DNA from: CAYNYF01 sp964401385
Lineage (GTDB): Bacteria > Planctomycetota > Phycisphaerae > SM23-33
NCBI GenBank assembly: GCA_964401385.1
Contig: CAYNYF010000031.1
Coordinates: 1 to 44,416, forward strand
Reading direction: 5' to 3'
Length of the DNA: 44,416 nucleotides
Shown here: one piece after another, positions 15,258 through 24,045 of the stretch
Layout of the letters: every line of letters begins with the position of its first letter
Position numbering within the stretch: position 1 is the stretch's first letter
Notes under the pieces: model-generated
The model's database searches: none
The model's input: the letters and a program-made list of their open reading frames with translations, nothing else
What the model was told of the DNA's origin: nothing
Position numbers and translations under genes: made by a program

Positions 15258-16196
15258 ATGTCTCTTCTGGTAACCGGCAGCATCGGGATTGACACGGTCG
15301 AGGCGCCCTGGGGCAAGGTGGTCGACGCCCTGGGCGGCTCGAGCATCTACTTCGCCTACGCGGCCAGCTTTCTGGCGCGGGTGAGGCTGGTGGGCGTGGT
15401 GGGGGGCGACTGCCCGCCCGATTTCCTCCGCCCGTTGCACGAGAACCCCAACATCGACATGAGCGGTCTGGAGGTCCGCCCCGCCGCCAAGACCTTCCGC
15501 TGGCACGGGCGCTACGAGCAGGACGCCAACGTCCGCGAGACGGTCAGCGTGGAGCTGAACGTCCTGGCCGAGCGCTCGCCGGAAATCCCCCCGGGCTTCC
15601 GCGACAGCGAGTTCGTCTTCCTGGCCAACACCCACCCGGTGCTGCAAATGGAGCTGCTCAAACAGTTGAGCCGCCCGCACCTGGTGGTAGCCGACACGAT
15701 GGACCTGTGGATCCGCGAGCAGCGCGAAGAGCTGGAGGAGCTGATCGGGCGCATCGGCGGGTTCGTGCTCAATGATGCCGAGGCCAGGCAGCTCACGGGC
15801 AAGCCCAATGTCATCGAGGCCGGGCTGGCGATTGTCGACCGCGTCGGCCGCAGGCGCGAACGGGCCGCGGAGGCCGGCGGCGGCTTCCTCATCGTCAAGA
15901 AGGGCGAGCACGGCAGCCTGCTCTTCGCCGACGGGCAGGTGGCGGCGCTGCCGGCGTTTCCGTCGCGGCGCGTGACCGACCCGACCGGCGCGGGCGACGC
16001 CTTCGCCGGCGGGATGATGGGCCACCTGGCCGGGTCCGGCAGGCCCTGGCGGACCGCCCTGCGGCGGGCGATGGCCTACGGCACGGTGGCGGCCAGCTTC
16101 GCCCTGGAGGACTTCTCCCTCGGCCGGCTGTGCGAGATTAGCCGGGGCGACATCGACTCCCGGCTGGCGGAGTACGAGGCTATGCTGACGCTGTAG
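15258..16196 (+). CDS. PfkB-family sugar or nucleoside kinase
   Basis: A 312-residue kinase of the ribokinase/PfkB family. The second family signature is clear near residue 240: DPTGAGDAFAGGMMG, with the catalytic Asp in GAGD and the anion-hole glycines. The N-terminal LVTGSIGIDTV and LGGSSIYFAYAASFL (about 30-44) correspond to the first strand and the glycine-rich substrate region, and ADTMDLWI and FVLNDAEARQLTG are conserved in the lid-adjacent core. The substrate cannot be assigned; many planctomycete homologues are annotated only as sugar kinases. The start is an ATG 76 bases after glnS with a weak ribosome binding site (GGAAATGACGG). No carbohydrate pathway genes are adjacent. Confidence 0.85.
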   Translation: MSLLVTGSIGIDTVEAPWGKVVDALGGSSIYFAYAASFLARVRLVGVVGGDCPPDFLRPLHENPNIDMSGLEVRPAAKTFRWHGRYEQDANVRETVSVELNVLAERSPEIPPGFRDSEFVFLANTHPVLQMELLKQLSRPHLVVADTMDLWIREQREELEELIGRIGGFVLNDAEARQLTGKPNVIEAGLAIVDRVGRRRERAAEAGGGFLIVKKGEHGSLLFADGQVAALPAFPSRRVTDPTGAGDAFAGGMMGHLAGSGRPWRTALRRAMAYGTVAASFALEDFSLGRLCEISRGDIDSRLAEYEAMLTL

Positions 16197-16208
16197 GCCG
16201 GCCACGGG

Positions 16209-16405
16209 AATTTCTGGAGAGTGTGACCAGGCGAGGATGGGTCCGCCCGGCGAGGGGAGACCACGAATTACACGAATTACGGCGAATTGCACGAATTAAG
16301 CAGAGCCGGCTCAAGAAAGAGAGGCCATTCGTGTAATTCGTGTCATTCGTGGACTTATTCGTTGGAACGTGTCGAGGCCGCGGACAGAGCCACTGCTCGA
16401 ACATT
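16209..16405 (+). repeat. Dispersed palindromic repeat, copy 1 (197 bp)
   Basis: This element fills most of the 333-base gap between the PfkB kinase and thpR and is related to a second copy at 40312-40608. Shared segments in the same orientation are GACCAGGCGAGGATG and GAGACCACGAATTACAC on the left and GTCATTCGTG and ATTCGTTGG on the right. The left and right halves carry inverted arms (CACGAATTACACGAAT against ATTCGTGTAATTCGTG), so the element can form a long hairpin. The ends are related to the terminal inverted repeat of copy 2 but degenerate (AATTTCTGGA and CTCGAACATT). The 51-bp core at 16283-16333 is inverted relative to copy 2. There is no coding frame. The rest of the gap (to 16529) holds nothing recognisable. 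Confidence 0.8.
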
Positions 16406-16529
16406 GTTGCGGTCTGCCCAGGAATCGGGGGCTCTCGACCGTCGATTTCACGGCGGGCTTTGTATAGGCTGTCGTGGCCGGCGCTGGCGGGAGGCCGACC
16501 GTCGCCGATTTTCAAACGGGAGTCAGGAC

Positions 16530-17099
16530 ATGGCCGTTCGTACCTTCTTGGCGCTGCCGCTGGACGAGACGATCCTTCGGCACTTGGTGCGGGCCCAGCA
16601 GACGCTCTCTTCGGCCGGCGCCAGCGTTCGCTGGACGGCGACGTCCAACCTGCATCTGACGGTCAAGTTCCTCGGCGACGTGAAGGACGCCGACTTGGCC
16701 GAGGTCTGCCGCATCGCCGGCGACGCCGCCTCCCGGGTTGAGCCGTTCGAATTTTCGGTGACCGGGCTGATCTCGACCCCGCCGGGCGGGAGGATGCGAA
16801 TGGTCTGGGCCGGCGTGGTCGAGGCCACCGGCCGGCTCCAGCGGCTTCAAGGCATGCTTGAGGACGCCTACGCCGCCCTGGGCTTCAAGAAGGAAAACCG
16901 GGCCTTCCACCCGCACCTGACGGTGGGGCGGGTCAGGTCGGGCGCGAACGTCGCCCGGCTCCGCGCGGCCGTGGACGAGCTTGCCGATGAGGAATTCGGC
17001 ACCCAGCCGGCCCAGGAGCTGATCGTCTTTTCCTCCAAGCTCACCCCCGGCGGGCCGATCTACTCCCGGCTGGAGACGGCGAGGCTGGCTGGGGCCTGA
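16530..17099 (+). CDS. thpR: RNA 2',3'-cyclic phosphodiesterase (2'-5' RNA ligase family)
   Basis: A 189-residue member of the 2H phosphoesterase superfamily. The two catalytic HxTx motifs are present: NLHLTVKFLGDV (His about 43) and HPHLTVGRVR (His about 128), each at the expected position in the two symmetrical lobes. The opening VRTFLALPLDE is typical. The enzyme opens 2',3'-cyclic phosphate ends of RNA; the ligase activity seen in vitro is a side reaction. The ATG at 16530 is preceded by CGGGAG at seven bases. The frame stays open upstream but into the repeat element, with no similarity. No RNA-repair partner is adjacent. Confidence 0.92.
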   Translation: MAVRTFLALPLDETILRHLVRAQQTLSSAGASVRWTATSNLHLTVKFLGDVKDADLAEVCRIAGDAASRVEPFEFSVTGLISTPPGGRMRMVWAGVVEATGRLQRLQGMLEDAYAALGFKKENRAFHPHLTVGRVRSGANVARLRAAVDELADEEFGTQPAQELIVFSSKLTPGGPIYSRLETARLAGA

Positions 17100-17150
17100 T
17101 CGCCCGTCCGTGCCGATGCGGCGTTTCCGGCCAGAGAAACAGGGTGGTCC

Positions 17151-18461
17151 ATGCACGCCAGATTCGCACTCGCTGCGGCGCTGTCCGCCGCGTTGTGCTT
17201 GTGCGCGGGTTGCGCCTCCTCTGCCACGTACTTGGGTGGGGGACCCCCGGCCGAGATGACCGAGCGGGACAAAGCAAGAGAGGCGGCCTGGAGGGACCCG
17301 GAGGGCCGGCTGCGGCTTCGGGCGCCGTGGATGATCTCGCAGGCCGGCGCCACGCGGGCGCTTCGCGCCGAACAGGCCAAGACCACCGAGGCACTGGAGC
17401 CGGCCCTCTTCGGCGACAGCGTCTATTCCTACTTGAAGGACGAATTCTGGCCATTCTACCGGGAGTACAACACCCCGGATGACCTCAAGATGCTTGCCCT
17501 TCACGAGAAGCTTCGCCCAAAGCCCGGGCCGCCCCTGGCCGGAAAGTTCGATCGCGAGGCGCTGCACTGGCTGGACTGGGAGCACGTTGAAGCCGCGCGC
17601 TTCCAGGCGGACTACCGCAGCCGGCTGTACGCCGACGCGGACGTCCAGGGCCAATCGGCCGACATGGGTCTCGCCCAGCAGGACCTGACGGTCCGCGGGC
17701 AGACGATCGAGGCATGGATGGTTACCAGTGCTTTCCTGAAGCTCAGGACAATTGAGTTTTGCAGCCGCCCTCGGCTTGCCCATGCGGGTAGGAAGTTCCC
17801 TCCCAGGCTCACGGACCTGCAAGTGGGGTTCATGTTCCCCTGGGTGCTTCCTCCGGGCATCTACAACATCACCGTGGGCTCGGCCAGCGATCGGCCGTTT
17901 GCCTCCGGCGACGAGATTACGGCCGACGTCACGTGGGCCTACGGCACGCCCCAGGGCGGCACGGAAAGCCTCCTGGTCTACGTGAACTGGCAGAACAACC
18001 GCGACTTCCTCAACCGCTGTCCGGTGCCCGGAGGCATGTACCGCTACAAGCAGGGCAACTGGTTCACCCTGGCCCTGGGCTTTCCGTACAACGCGTTAGC
18101 CTGGCGCCCGACCGAGAAGCTCGAGCTGAGCGCGTCGTATGAGTTTCCGCGCACGGTCTTCGCCCAGATCGCCTGCCGGCCGTGCAAGCCGCTGAAGGTC
18201 CACGCCGGCTTCGACTGGACCAACCAGCGGTACTACCGCCACGACCGTCGGCACGTGCGGGACCGCTTGTGGTTTGACGAGAAGCGCCTGACTCTGGGGG
18301 TCCGCTGGGACGTCAACGACCAGCTCTACCTCGACGTCTGCGGCGGCTATGCGTTCGATCGGTTCTGGTTTGAAGGCCAGACGTACGAGGATCGGGACTA
18401 CAACCGGACCAATATTGCCGACGGGCCGTTCATTGGGCTTCAGCTCGGCGCGAGGTTCTGA
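17151..18461 (+). CDS. Lipoprotein with predicted outer-membrane beta-barrel region
   Basis: A 436-residue protein. Residues 1-21 are a signal peptide ending in LCAGC, a lipobox-like site with Cys at -3 in place of Leu, so lipidation is probable but not certain. From about residue 215 onward there are alternating amphipathic strands (IYNITVGSASD; ADVTWAYGT; SLLVYVNWQNN; KLELSASYEF; LTLGVRWDVNDQLYLDVCGGY) and the protein ends in GLQLGARF, a C-terminal aromatic residue as in outer-membrane barrels. This resembles planctomycete proteins annotated as DUF6268-type outer-membrane beta-barrels, a link made from memory. The N-terminal 200 residues are helical and charged. The gene starts 51 bases after thpR and is followed by the recA promoter. 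Confidence 0.7.
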   Translation: MHARFALAAALSAALCLCAGCASSATYLGGGPPAEMTERDKAREAAWRDPEGRLRLRAPWMISQAGATRALRAEQAKTTEALEPALFGDSVYSYLKDEFWPFYREYNTPDDLKMLALHEKLRPKPGPPLAGKFDREALHWLDWEHVEAARFQADYRSRLYADADVQGQSADMGLAQQDLTVRGQTIEAWMVTSAFLKLRTIEFCSRPRLAHAGRKFPPRLTDLQVGFMFPWVLPPGIYNITVGSASDRPFASGDEITADVTWAYGTPQGGTESLLVYVNWQNNRDFLNRCPVPGGMYRYKQGNWFTLALGFPYNALAWRPTEKLELSASYEFPRTVFAQIACRPCKPLKVHAGFDWTNQRYYRHDRRHVRDRLWFDEKRLTLGVRWDVNDQLYLDVCGGYAFDRFWFEGQTYEDRDYNRTNIADGPFIGLQLGARF

Positions 18462-18569
18462 CCGTCACGGCCCGCACGCTTGCCAAACGGGCGGCATCGA
18501 GGTAAGTTGCGTCCCTGGCGGCCCGCGGCCGAGCTTCGCCCCGGGCAGAAAAAAAACTTGTCAGGGCTG

Positions 18570-18598
18570 TTGCTGATACCGAACAAATACCTTACAAT
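18570..18598 (+). promoter_or_regulatory. Probable recA promoter
   Basis: TTGCTG at 18570-18575 and TACAAT at 18593-18598 are 17 bases apart in an AT-rich pocket. Transcription would start near 18605, leaving about 38 bases of leader. I saw no convincing LexA box of a known type overlapping it. Confidence 0.55.
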
Positions 18599-18642
18599 TC
18601 TGCCGGTCAGCGGCCCGGATGCAGCGGGCCAGGAGAGTCGAA

Positions 18643-19752
18643 ATGGCAAAGGCTTCGCGTAAGGGTCCCGGCAGCAAGGTGCTGGAACCGGGAAAACAGG
18701 ACCCCTTGGGGACGGGCGAGCGGCGGGAGAGGGCGCTGGAGGCGGCCTTGCAGCAGATCGAGAAGGCCTACGGTAAGGGCAGCATCATGAAGCTCGGCGG
18801 CGGAGAGATCGCGCCGGTGGAGGGCATCTCCACCGGCGCCTTGAGCCTGGACTTGGCCCTGGGCGGGCAGGGAATGCCGCGCGGGCGGATCTGCGAGCTG
18901 TTCGGCCCGGAGGGCAGCGGCAAGACGACCCTGGCCCTTCACGTCATCGCCAGCGCGCAGAAGTCCGACGGCGTGGCCGCGTTCATTGACGCCGAGCACG
19001 CCATGGACCCCTCCTGGGCCAGAAAGCTGGGGGTGAAGCTGGAGAACCTGCTGATCTCCCAGCCCAGCAGCGGAGAGCAGGCCCTGGAGACGACCGAGCT
19101 GCTGGTCCGCTCCAACGCCGTGGACGTGATCGTGATCGACTCGGTGGCCGCCCTGGTCCCCCGGGCCGAGATCGAGGGCGAAATGGGCGATCAGTTCGTC
19201 GGGCTCCAGGCCCGGCTGATGAGCCAGGCCATGCGGAAGCTCACCTCCGTCATCGCCCGGACGCGCACCTCCGTGATCTTCATCAACCAGATTCGCATGC
19301 GGATCGGGGTGATGTTCGGCAACCCGGAGACCACCCCCGGGGGGCGGGCGCTGAAGTTCTACAGCTCGACTCGCGTCGACATCCGCCGCGTGGCCACCAT
19401 CAAGGAGGGCGACAAGGCCGTCGGCAACCGCACCCGCGCCCGCGTGGTCAAGAACAAGATCGCGCCGCCGTACAGGACCGCCGAGTTCGACCTCATGTTC
19501 GACCACGGCATCAGCTACGCCGGCGACCTGCTGGATTTGGGCGTCGAGCACGGCGTCGTCGACAAGAGCGGGGCGTGGTACGGCTTCGGCGAGGTCCGCC
19601 TCGGCCAGGGCAGGGAGGCCGCCAAGAGCTTCCTGAACGAAAACCAGGACCTTTGCCAGGAGCTCCGCCGGGCGATTCTGGACAAGGCGGTCCCGAAGGC
19701 GGCCCCGAAGCCGGAGCCCGACCAGCCCGACCAGCCTGCCCAGGAAGAATAG
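18643..19752 (+). CDS. recA: Recombinase RecA
   Basis: A 369-residue ATP-dependent recombinase that forms filaments on single-stranded DNA for homologous recombination and SOS induction. The Walker A GPEGSGKTT is at about 87-95, VIVIDSVAAL gives the Walker B region, and QLRMRIGVMFGNPETTPGG-type loop L2 residues are present (here starting NQIRMRIGV). An N-terminal extension of roughly 25 residues precedes the conserved ALEAALQQIEKAYGKGSIM. The ATG at 18643 is chosen since AGGAGAG at 18631-18637 sits five bases before it; an in-frame ATG at 18619 is possible but lacks a ribosome binding site. The C-terminus is short and ends in Pro/Gln/Asp repeats (KPEPDQPDQPAQEE), acidic as in other RecA. Confidence 0.97.
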   Translation: MAKASRKGPGSKVLEPGKQDPLGTGERRERALEAALQQIEKAYGKGSIMKLGGGEIAPVEGISTGALSLDLALGGQGMPRGRICELFGPEGSGKTTLALHVIASAQKSDGVAAFIDAEHAMDPSWARKLGVKLENLLISQPSSGEQALETTELLVRSNAVDVIVIDSVAALVPRAEIEGEMGDQFVGLQARLMSQAMRKLTSVIARTRTSVIFINQIRMRIGVMFGNPETTPGGRALKFYSSTRVDIRRVATIKEGDKAVGNRTRARVVKNKIAPPYRTAEFDLMFDHGISYAGDLLDLGVEHGVVDKSGAWYGFGEVRLGQGREAAKSFLNENQDLCQELRRAILDKAVPKAAPKPEPDQPDQPAQEE

Positions 19753-19776
19753 TCGCAGCCCCCCGGGCAGGTGCAG

Positions 19777-19803
19777 GGCGGCTTGCGCGGCAGCCCGCCT
19801 TTT
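19777..19803 (+). terminator. Candidate recA terminator
   Basis: GGCGG at 19777-19781 pairs with CCGCC at 19795-19799, extended by partly paired CT/AG bases, and is followed by TTTT. It begins 24 bases after the recA stop. Confidence 0.45.
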
Positions 19804-19950
19804 CAGGGTTCCTGCCGCTGTCGGCGGGTGCATCCGGATCGGCGAATCTCGCTCAAATAGTTCCCCAATCTACGGCATTTCCACTAAAATACACCTCCCC
19901 CCGGCCTGCGGCCTGTCTCCGCCGGACGGCCGGGAATATCGAAACGCAAC

Positions 19951-22656
19951 ATGAGCAAGAGATCCGACAAAACGTCCGAACAGATTCGCCGTGAGTTCAT
20001 CCAGTTCTTTCAGGACCGCGGGCACACGTTCGTGCCGTCCAGCTCCCTGCTGCCGGGCGACGATCCCACGCTGCTGTTCACCAACGCCGGCATGAACCAG
20101 TTCAAGGACGTCTTCCTCGGCACCGGCACCCGCCCATACACGCGCGCGGTCAACACCCAGAAGTGCATCCGCGCCGGGGGAAAGCACAACGACCTGGAGG
20201 ACGTCGGCCACAACACCAAGTACCAGACGTTCTTCGAGATGCTGGGCAACTGGAGCTTCGGCGACTACTTCAAGGCCGAGGCGATCCGCTGGGCGTGGGA
20301 GCTGCTCACGGGAGTGTGGGGCCTGCCCAAGGACCGGCTGTACGCGACGGTCTTCGGCGGGGACGAGGAAGCCGGCCTGCCCGGCGACGACGAGGCGAAG
20401 GCCCTGTGGGCCAAGGTGACGGACCTGCCGCCCGAGCACGTGCTCGTCTTCGGCATGAAAGACAACTTCTGGGAGATGGGCGAGACCGGGCCCTGCGGGC
20501 CGGACACGGAAATCCACATCGACCTGGGGGAGGGCTGCTGCGACGGGTCGCGCCACGCCGGCAGCGACTGCGCGGTCAACGTGGAAGGCTGCGGGCGGTT
20601 CGTCGAGCTGTGGAACCTGGTGTTCATCCAGTTCAACCGCGACGAGTCCGGGCGTCTGGAGCCGCTGCCTGCCAGGCACGTGGACACCGGCATGGGCTTC
20701 GAGCGGATCTGCGCGGTCCTTCAGGGGGTGAGAAGCAACTTCGACACGGACGTCTTCGGCCCGCTGATGAGCTGGATCGAGCAGCACTCCGGCGTCCGCT
20801 GCGGGGCCGCCCACGACACCGACGTGGCCTTCCGGGTCGTCGCCGACCACGCCCGGGCCGTCAGCTTCGCCATCGCCGACGGCGTGCTGCCATCCAACGA
20901 GGGCCGGGGATACGTCATCCGGCGGATCCTCCGCCGCGCGGCCCGGTACGGGCGAAAGCTGGGTCAGCTCGAGCCGTTCCTGCACCTGCTGGTGCCCGTG
21001 ATCGTCGAGCAGATGGGGCAGGTCTTCCCCGAACTCGCCCAACGGCAAAAGCAGATCACACAGACCATCCGCGAGGAGGAGGTCTCCTTCAACAAGACGC
21101 TGGACCGCGGGATAGAGCTGTTCGAGCGGGCCGCGGAGAAGGCCGCCGCCGGCGGGCGGAAGCATATTGGCGGCGAGGCGGCCTTTGAGCTGTACGCCAC
21201 CTACGGCTTCCCCGTGGACCTGACGCAACTGATGGCCGTCGAGCGCGGGCTGACCGTGGACATGCAAGGCTATGAAGAGGAGATGGCCCGGCACCGGGAG
21301 ATCTCGGCCGCCGGCGCGGACGCCTTCCAGGTCGCGGCGGTCACCGGCCTGCCGGAGACGGACGACTCGCCCAAGTACGCCCCCGGCGACATCTCGGCCA
21401 AGGTGCTCGGCTGGGTCATCGGCGAGAGGTACGTCTGCCAGGGCAGCCTGGGTGAGGGTGCCGAGGCGGCGGTGGTGCTGGATCGGAGCAACTTCTACGG
21501 CGAGGCCGGCGGGCAGGTCGGCGATAGCGGCTTGCTGAGCGGTCCGGACGGCAGCTTCGCCGTCCGCGGTACCAGGCTGGCCGGGCATTGCGTGCTGCAC
21601 CTGGGGCGGATGGAGACCGGCTCGCTGTCGGTCGGGCAGGCGGTCACCGCCCGCGTCGACCCCGCCCGGGCCGACACCCGGCGCAACCACACGGCCACGC
21701 ACCTGCTGAACTGGGCGCTGCGGCAGGTCCTGGGCGACCACGTCGATCAGGTCGGCAGCATGGTCGATCCGAACCGGCTGCGATTCGACTTCACCCACGC
21801 CAAGGCCGTTTCGCCGGAGGAGCTGGCCGAGGTCGAGCGGCTGGTCAACGAGCGGATCCTGGCCGACGAGATTGTCTCCGTCCGGCAGGTGCCGCTGGCC
21901 GAGGCCCGCCGGATCCCCGGCGTTCGGGCGGTATTCGGGGAGAAGTACCCCGATCCGGTGCGGGTGGTGAGCATGGGCACGGCCGACGCGGGCGGGCCGA
22001 CGTCTGTGGAGTTCTGCGGCGGCACGCACCTGGAGCGGACTTCGCAGGCGGGGCTGTTCAAGATTCTCTCGGAAGAGTCCGTGGCCAAGGGCGTCCGCCG
22101 GATCACCGCGGTGACCGGGCACGAGGCGGTCCGGCACGTGCAGCGGCTGGACGCGGCCGTGCGATCCGCCTCGTCCGCCCTGCGGGCGCCGATGGAGCAG
22201 ATCGCCCAGCGGATCGAGGCCATGCAGAAAGAGGTCCGGCAACTGCGGAAGCGCCCGGGCCCGGCCGGCGAGGGCTTCCAGCCGGACTTCACGATTCCGA
22301 CCGCCCGGGGCAACGTGCTGATCGGGCAGGCGGGGGCGGGCGACGCGGCGGCTATCCGCAACCTGTGCGACGTGGAGCGGCAGCGGGGAGCCGCGGCCAT
22401 GCTCGTGGGCACGGGCGCCGGCGGAAAGGTCACGCTGATCGCGATGGTTTGCGACGCCCTGGCCGGGGAAGGCAGCGTCAGGGCCGATGAATGGGTCCGG
22501 GCGGCGGCGGCCGTGGTCGGCGGCGGCGGCGGAGGCAAGCCCACCATGGCCCAGGCCGGAGGCAAGGACCCCGACAAGCTGCCCGAGGCCCTCACCGCCG
22601 GCAGGGATTGGATCGTCGCCAGGCTGGGCCTGCCGGAGCAGGCCAGGCCGGCATGA
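19951..22656 (+). CDS. alaS: Alanyl-tRNA synthetase
   Basis: A 901-residue class II synthetase with an editing domain. The catalytic core starts with REFIQFFQDRGHTFVPSSSL, motif 1 and 2 regions include TRAVNTQKCIRAGGKHND and FFEMLGNWSFGDYF, and the alanine-specific GETGPCGPDTEIH segment is intact. In the editing domain the zinc ligands HTATH (about 580) and CGGTHL (about 689) are present. The C-terminal DHHA1-like region contains GGGGGGKPTMAQAGG. Length is normal. The start is an ATG 198 bases after recA; a TAAAAT at 19885-19890 may be its -10 with a poor -35 (TTCCCC). Nothing unusual is seen in the motifs. Confidence 0.97.
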   Translation: MSKRSDKTSEQIRREFIQFFQDRGHTFVPSSSLLPGDDPTLLFTNAGMNQFKDVFLGTGTRPYTRAVNTQKCIRAGGKHNDLEDVGHNTKYQTFFEMLGNWSFGDYFKAEAIRWAWELLTGVWGLPKDRLYATVFGGDEEAGLPGDDEAKALWAKVTDLPPEHVLVFGMKDNFWEMGETGPCGPDTEIHIDLGEGCCDGSRHAGSDCAVNVEGCGRFVELWNLVFIQFNRDESGRLEPLPARHVDTGMGFERICAVLQGVRSNFDTDVFGPLMSWIEQHSGVRCGAAHDTDVAFRVVADHARAVSFAIADGVLPSNEGRGYVIRRILRRAARYGRKLGQLEPFLHLLVPVIVEQMGQVFPELAQRQKQITQTIREEEVSFNKTLDRGIELFERAAEKAAAGGRKHIGGEAAFELYATYGFPVDLTQLMAVERGLTVDMQGYEEEMARHREISAAGADAFQVAAVTGLPETDDSPKYAPGDISAKVLGWVIGERYVCQGSLGEGAEAAVVLDRSNFYGEAGGQVGDSGLLSGPDGSFAVRGTRLAGHCVLHLGRMETGSLSVGQAVTARVDPARADTRRNHTATHLLNWALRQVLGDHVDQVGSMVDPNRLRFDFTHAKAVSPEELAEVERLVNERILADEIVSVRQVPLAEARRIPGVRAVFGEKYPDPVRVVSMGTADAGGPTSVEFCGGTHLERTSQAGLFKILSEESVAKGVRRITAVTGHEAVRHVQRLDAAVRSASSALRAPMEQIAQRIEAMQKEVRQLRKRPGPAGEGFQPDFTIPTARGNVLIGQAGAGDAAAIRNLCDVERQRGAAAMLVGTGAGGKVTLIAMVCDALAGEGSVRADEWVRAAAAVVGGGGGGKPTMAQAGGKDPDKLPEALTAGRDWIVARLGLPEQARPA

Positions 22657-22720
22657 GCGGACCTACAGATGTTTTGATAGTTCTTTCGCCGTCAAGCATT
22701 TACGACGTAGCGGTTTTTCG

Positions 22721-22749
22721 TTGACAAGGATAGAAGCCGCCGATAGGTT
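22721..22749 (+). promoter_or_regulatory. Probable promoter of the rpmF-plsX-fab cluster
   Basis: A perfect TTGACA at 22721-22726 is followed after 17 bases by TAGGTT at 22744-22749. Transcription would begin near 22756, giving a leader of about 93 bases before rpmF. I did not recognise a fatty-acid regulator operator in it. Confidence 0.5.
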
Positions 22750-22848
22750 CCTGCCGTGTTTTCAGCATAGGCGCTGACGTTCGGGGAGTCTTTGCAGCCG
22801 GCAGGCCCGGCGGCGTGGTGTAAGTAATGCCTTTGAGGTGACCTAGTT

Positions 22849-23031
22849 ATGCAGCCAAGCCAGAAAATGAGTCGAAAGCGCACGCGTTCGCGGCGGGCGC
22901 ATCACGGGCTGCGCCCGGTCAACGTGACCGACTGCCCGCGGTGCAATGCGCCCAAGCTGCCGCACGCTGCCTGCGAAAACTGTGGCTACGTCCGCCCGGG
23001 GTTGAGCCTGAAGATCGAGAAAGAGGACTGA
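22849..23031 (+). CDS. rpmF: 50S ribosomal protein L32
   Basis: A 60-residue basic protein. SRKRTRSRRAHHGL is the conserved N-terminal RNA-binding part, and CPRCNAPKLPHAACENCGYVRPG carries the four zinc-binding cysteines (split here by LPHAA). It belongs to the large ribosomal subunit. The ATG at 22849 gives MQPSQKMSRK; a second in-frame ATG at 22867 would remove six residues and resembles the usual start better, so the first six residues are uncertain. In many bacteria rpmF precedes plsX and fab genes, as here, with the plsX start four bases after its stop. The usual upstream yceD (DUF177) gene is missing from this cluster. Confidence 0.93.
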   Translation: MQPSQKMSRKRTRSRRAHHGLRPVNVTDCPRCNAPKLPHAACENCGYVRPGLSLKIEKED

Positions 23032-23034
23032 TTG

Positions 23035-24045
23035 ATGCGGCTTGGGGTGGACGCGATGGGCGGAGATTTCGCCCCGGCCGAACCGGTCCAGGGCGTCTTG
23101 GCCGCCAGGGACCAGCTCGGCCCGGACGATCGGGTCGTGCTGATCGGTGTCGAACCGGCCGTCCGGGAGCACCTCGCCGGCCACGACGGATGGGAGCGGT
23201 TCATACAGATCCACCACGCCTCCGAGGTGGTCGGCATGGACGAAGCCCCGGTGGAGGCCCTGCGCCAGAAGCCGGACAGCTCGATCGCCCGGATGGCGGA
23301 GATGGCCGCCCGCGGGGAAGTGGACGCGGTCATATCGGCCGGAAACACCGGCGCCTGCGTCGCCGCCTGCCAGATGCGGCTGCGGCGGCTCCGGGGCGTG
23401 TACCGCCCGGGCATCGCCATCGTCGTGCCCAGCTACTACGGACCGGTGGTCCTCTGCGACGTCGGCGCCAACGTCAACTGCCGCCCGCGGCACCTCTTCC
23501 AGTACGCGCTGATGGCCTCGGAATACGCCCGCCGCATCTGCGGAGTTGCCGATCCGCGCGTGGGACTGCTCAACATCGGGCGCGAGGACGCAAAGGGCAA
23601 TCAACTGGTCAAGGAGACGCGCGAGCTGCTGCGGGCGGGACCGGACGTGAAGTTCATGGGCAACATTGAAGGCCGGGACCTGTTCCGAAACGTCTGCGAC
23701 GTGGCGGTCTGCGAGGGCTTCGTCGGCAACGTGGCCCTGAAGCTGATGGAGGGACTGGCCCAGGGGCTGTTCAAATCCATCGCCAACGAGCTGCCGCAGT
23801 CGAAGCCGGAGCTGGCCGGCCAGTTCCGCCAGGCCATCAGCACCACCCGGGAGAAGTACGATTTCAATGAGTACGGCGGGGCGCCGCTGTTGGGAATCAA
23901 CGGCATCTGCATCATCTGCCACGGCGCCAGCCGGGCCCGCGCCGTTGTCAATGCGATCCGCGTGGCTCGCGAGTTCGCCACCACGCACATGAACGACCGC
24001 ATCACGGAGCGGATCGCCCGTTGCCAGGGAAGCCTCCATGAATAA
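23035..24045 (+). CDS. plsX: Phosphate acyltransferase PlsX
   Basis: A 336-residue enzyme making acyl-phosphate from acyl-ACP, the first step towards phosphatidic acid in the PlsX/PlsY route. The opening RLGVDAMGGDFAPAEPVQG is diagnostic, and VDAVISAGNTGACVAA, LCDVGANVNCRP and VAVCEGFVGNVALKLMEG are conserved. The ATG at 23035 has AGAGGA seven bases upstream; a TTG at 23032 is also in frame. The length is typical. It overlaps fabH by eight bases, linking phospholipid and fatty-acid synthesis in one transcript. Confidence 0.95.
   Translation: MRLGVDAMGGDFAPAEPVQGVLAARDQLGPDDRVVLIGVEPAVREHLAGHDGWERFIQIHHASEVVGMDEAPVEALRQKPDSSIARMAEMAARGEVDAVISAGNTGACVAACQMRLRRLRGVYRPGIAIVVPSYYGPVVLCDVGANVNCRPRHLFQYALMASEYARRICGVADPRVGLLNIGREDAKGNQLVKETRELLRAGPDVKFMGNIEGRDLFRNVCDVAVCEGFVGNVALKLMEGLAQGLFKSIANELPQSKPELAGQFRQAISTTREKYDFNEYGGAPLLGINGICIICHGASRARAVVNAIRVAREFATTHMNDRITERIARCQGSLHE

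Noticed and set aside
18540..18642. LexA/SOS operator before recA
   Set aside because: GAACAAATAC is present, but there is no matching second half-site of a known LexA box.
19870..22242. A 790-residue open frame on the minus strand opposite alaS
   Set aside because: It is antisense to a complete AlaRS with all motifs, and its composition is typical of a shadow frame.
22657..22720. Terminator after alaS
   Set aside because: There is a T run (TTTTT at about 22714-22718), but the stem before it is short (CGTC/GACG) and interrupted.
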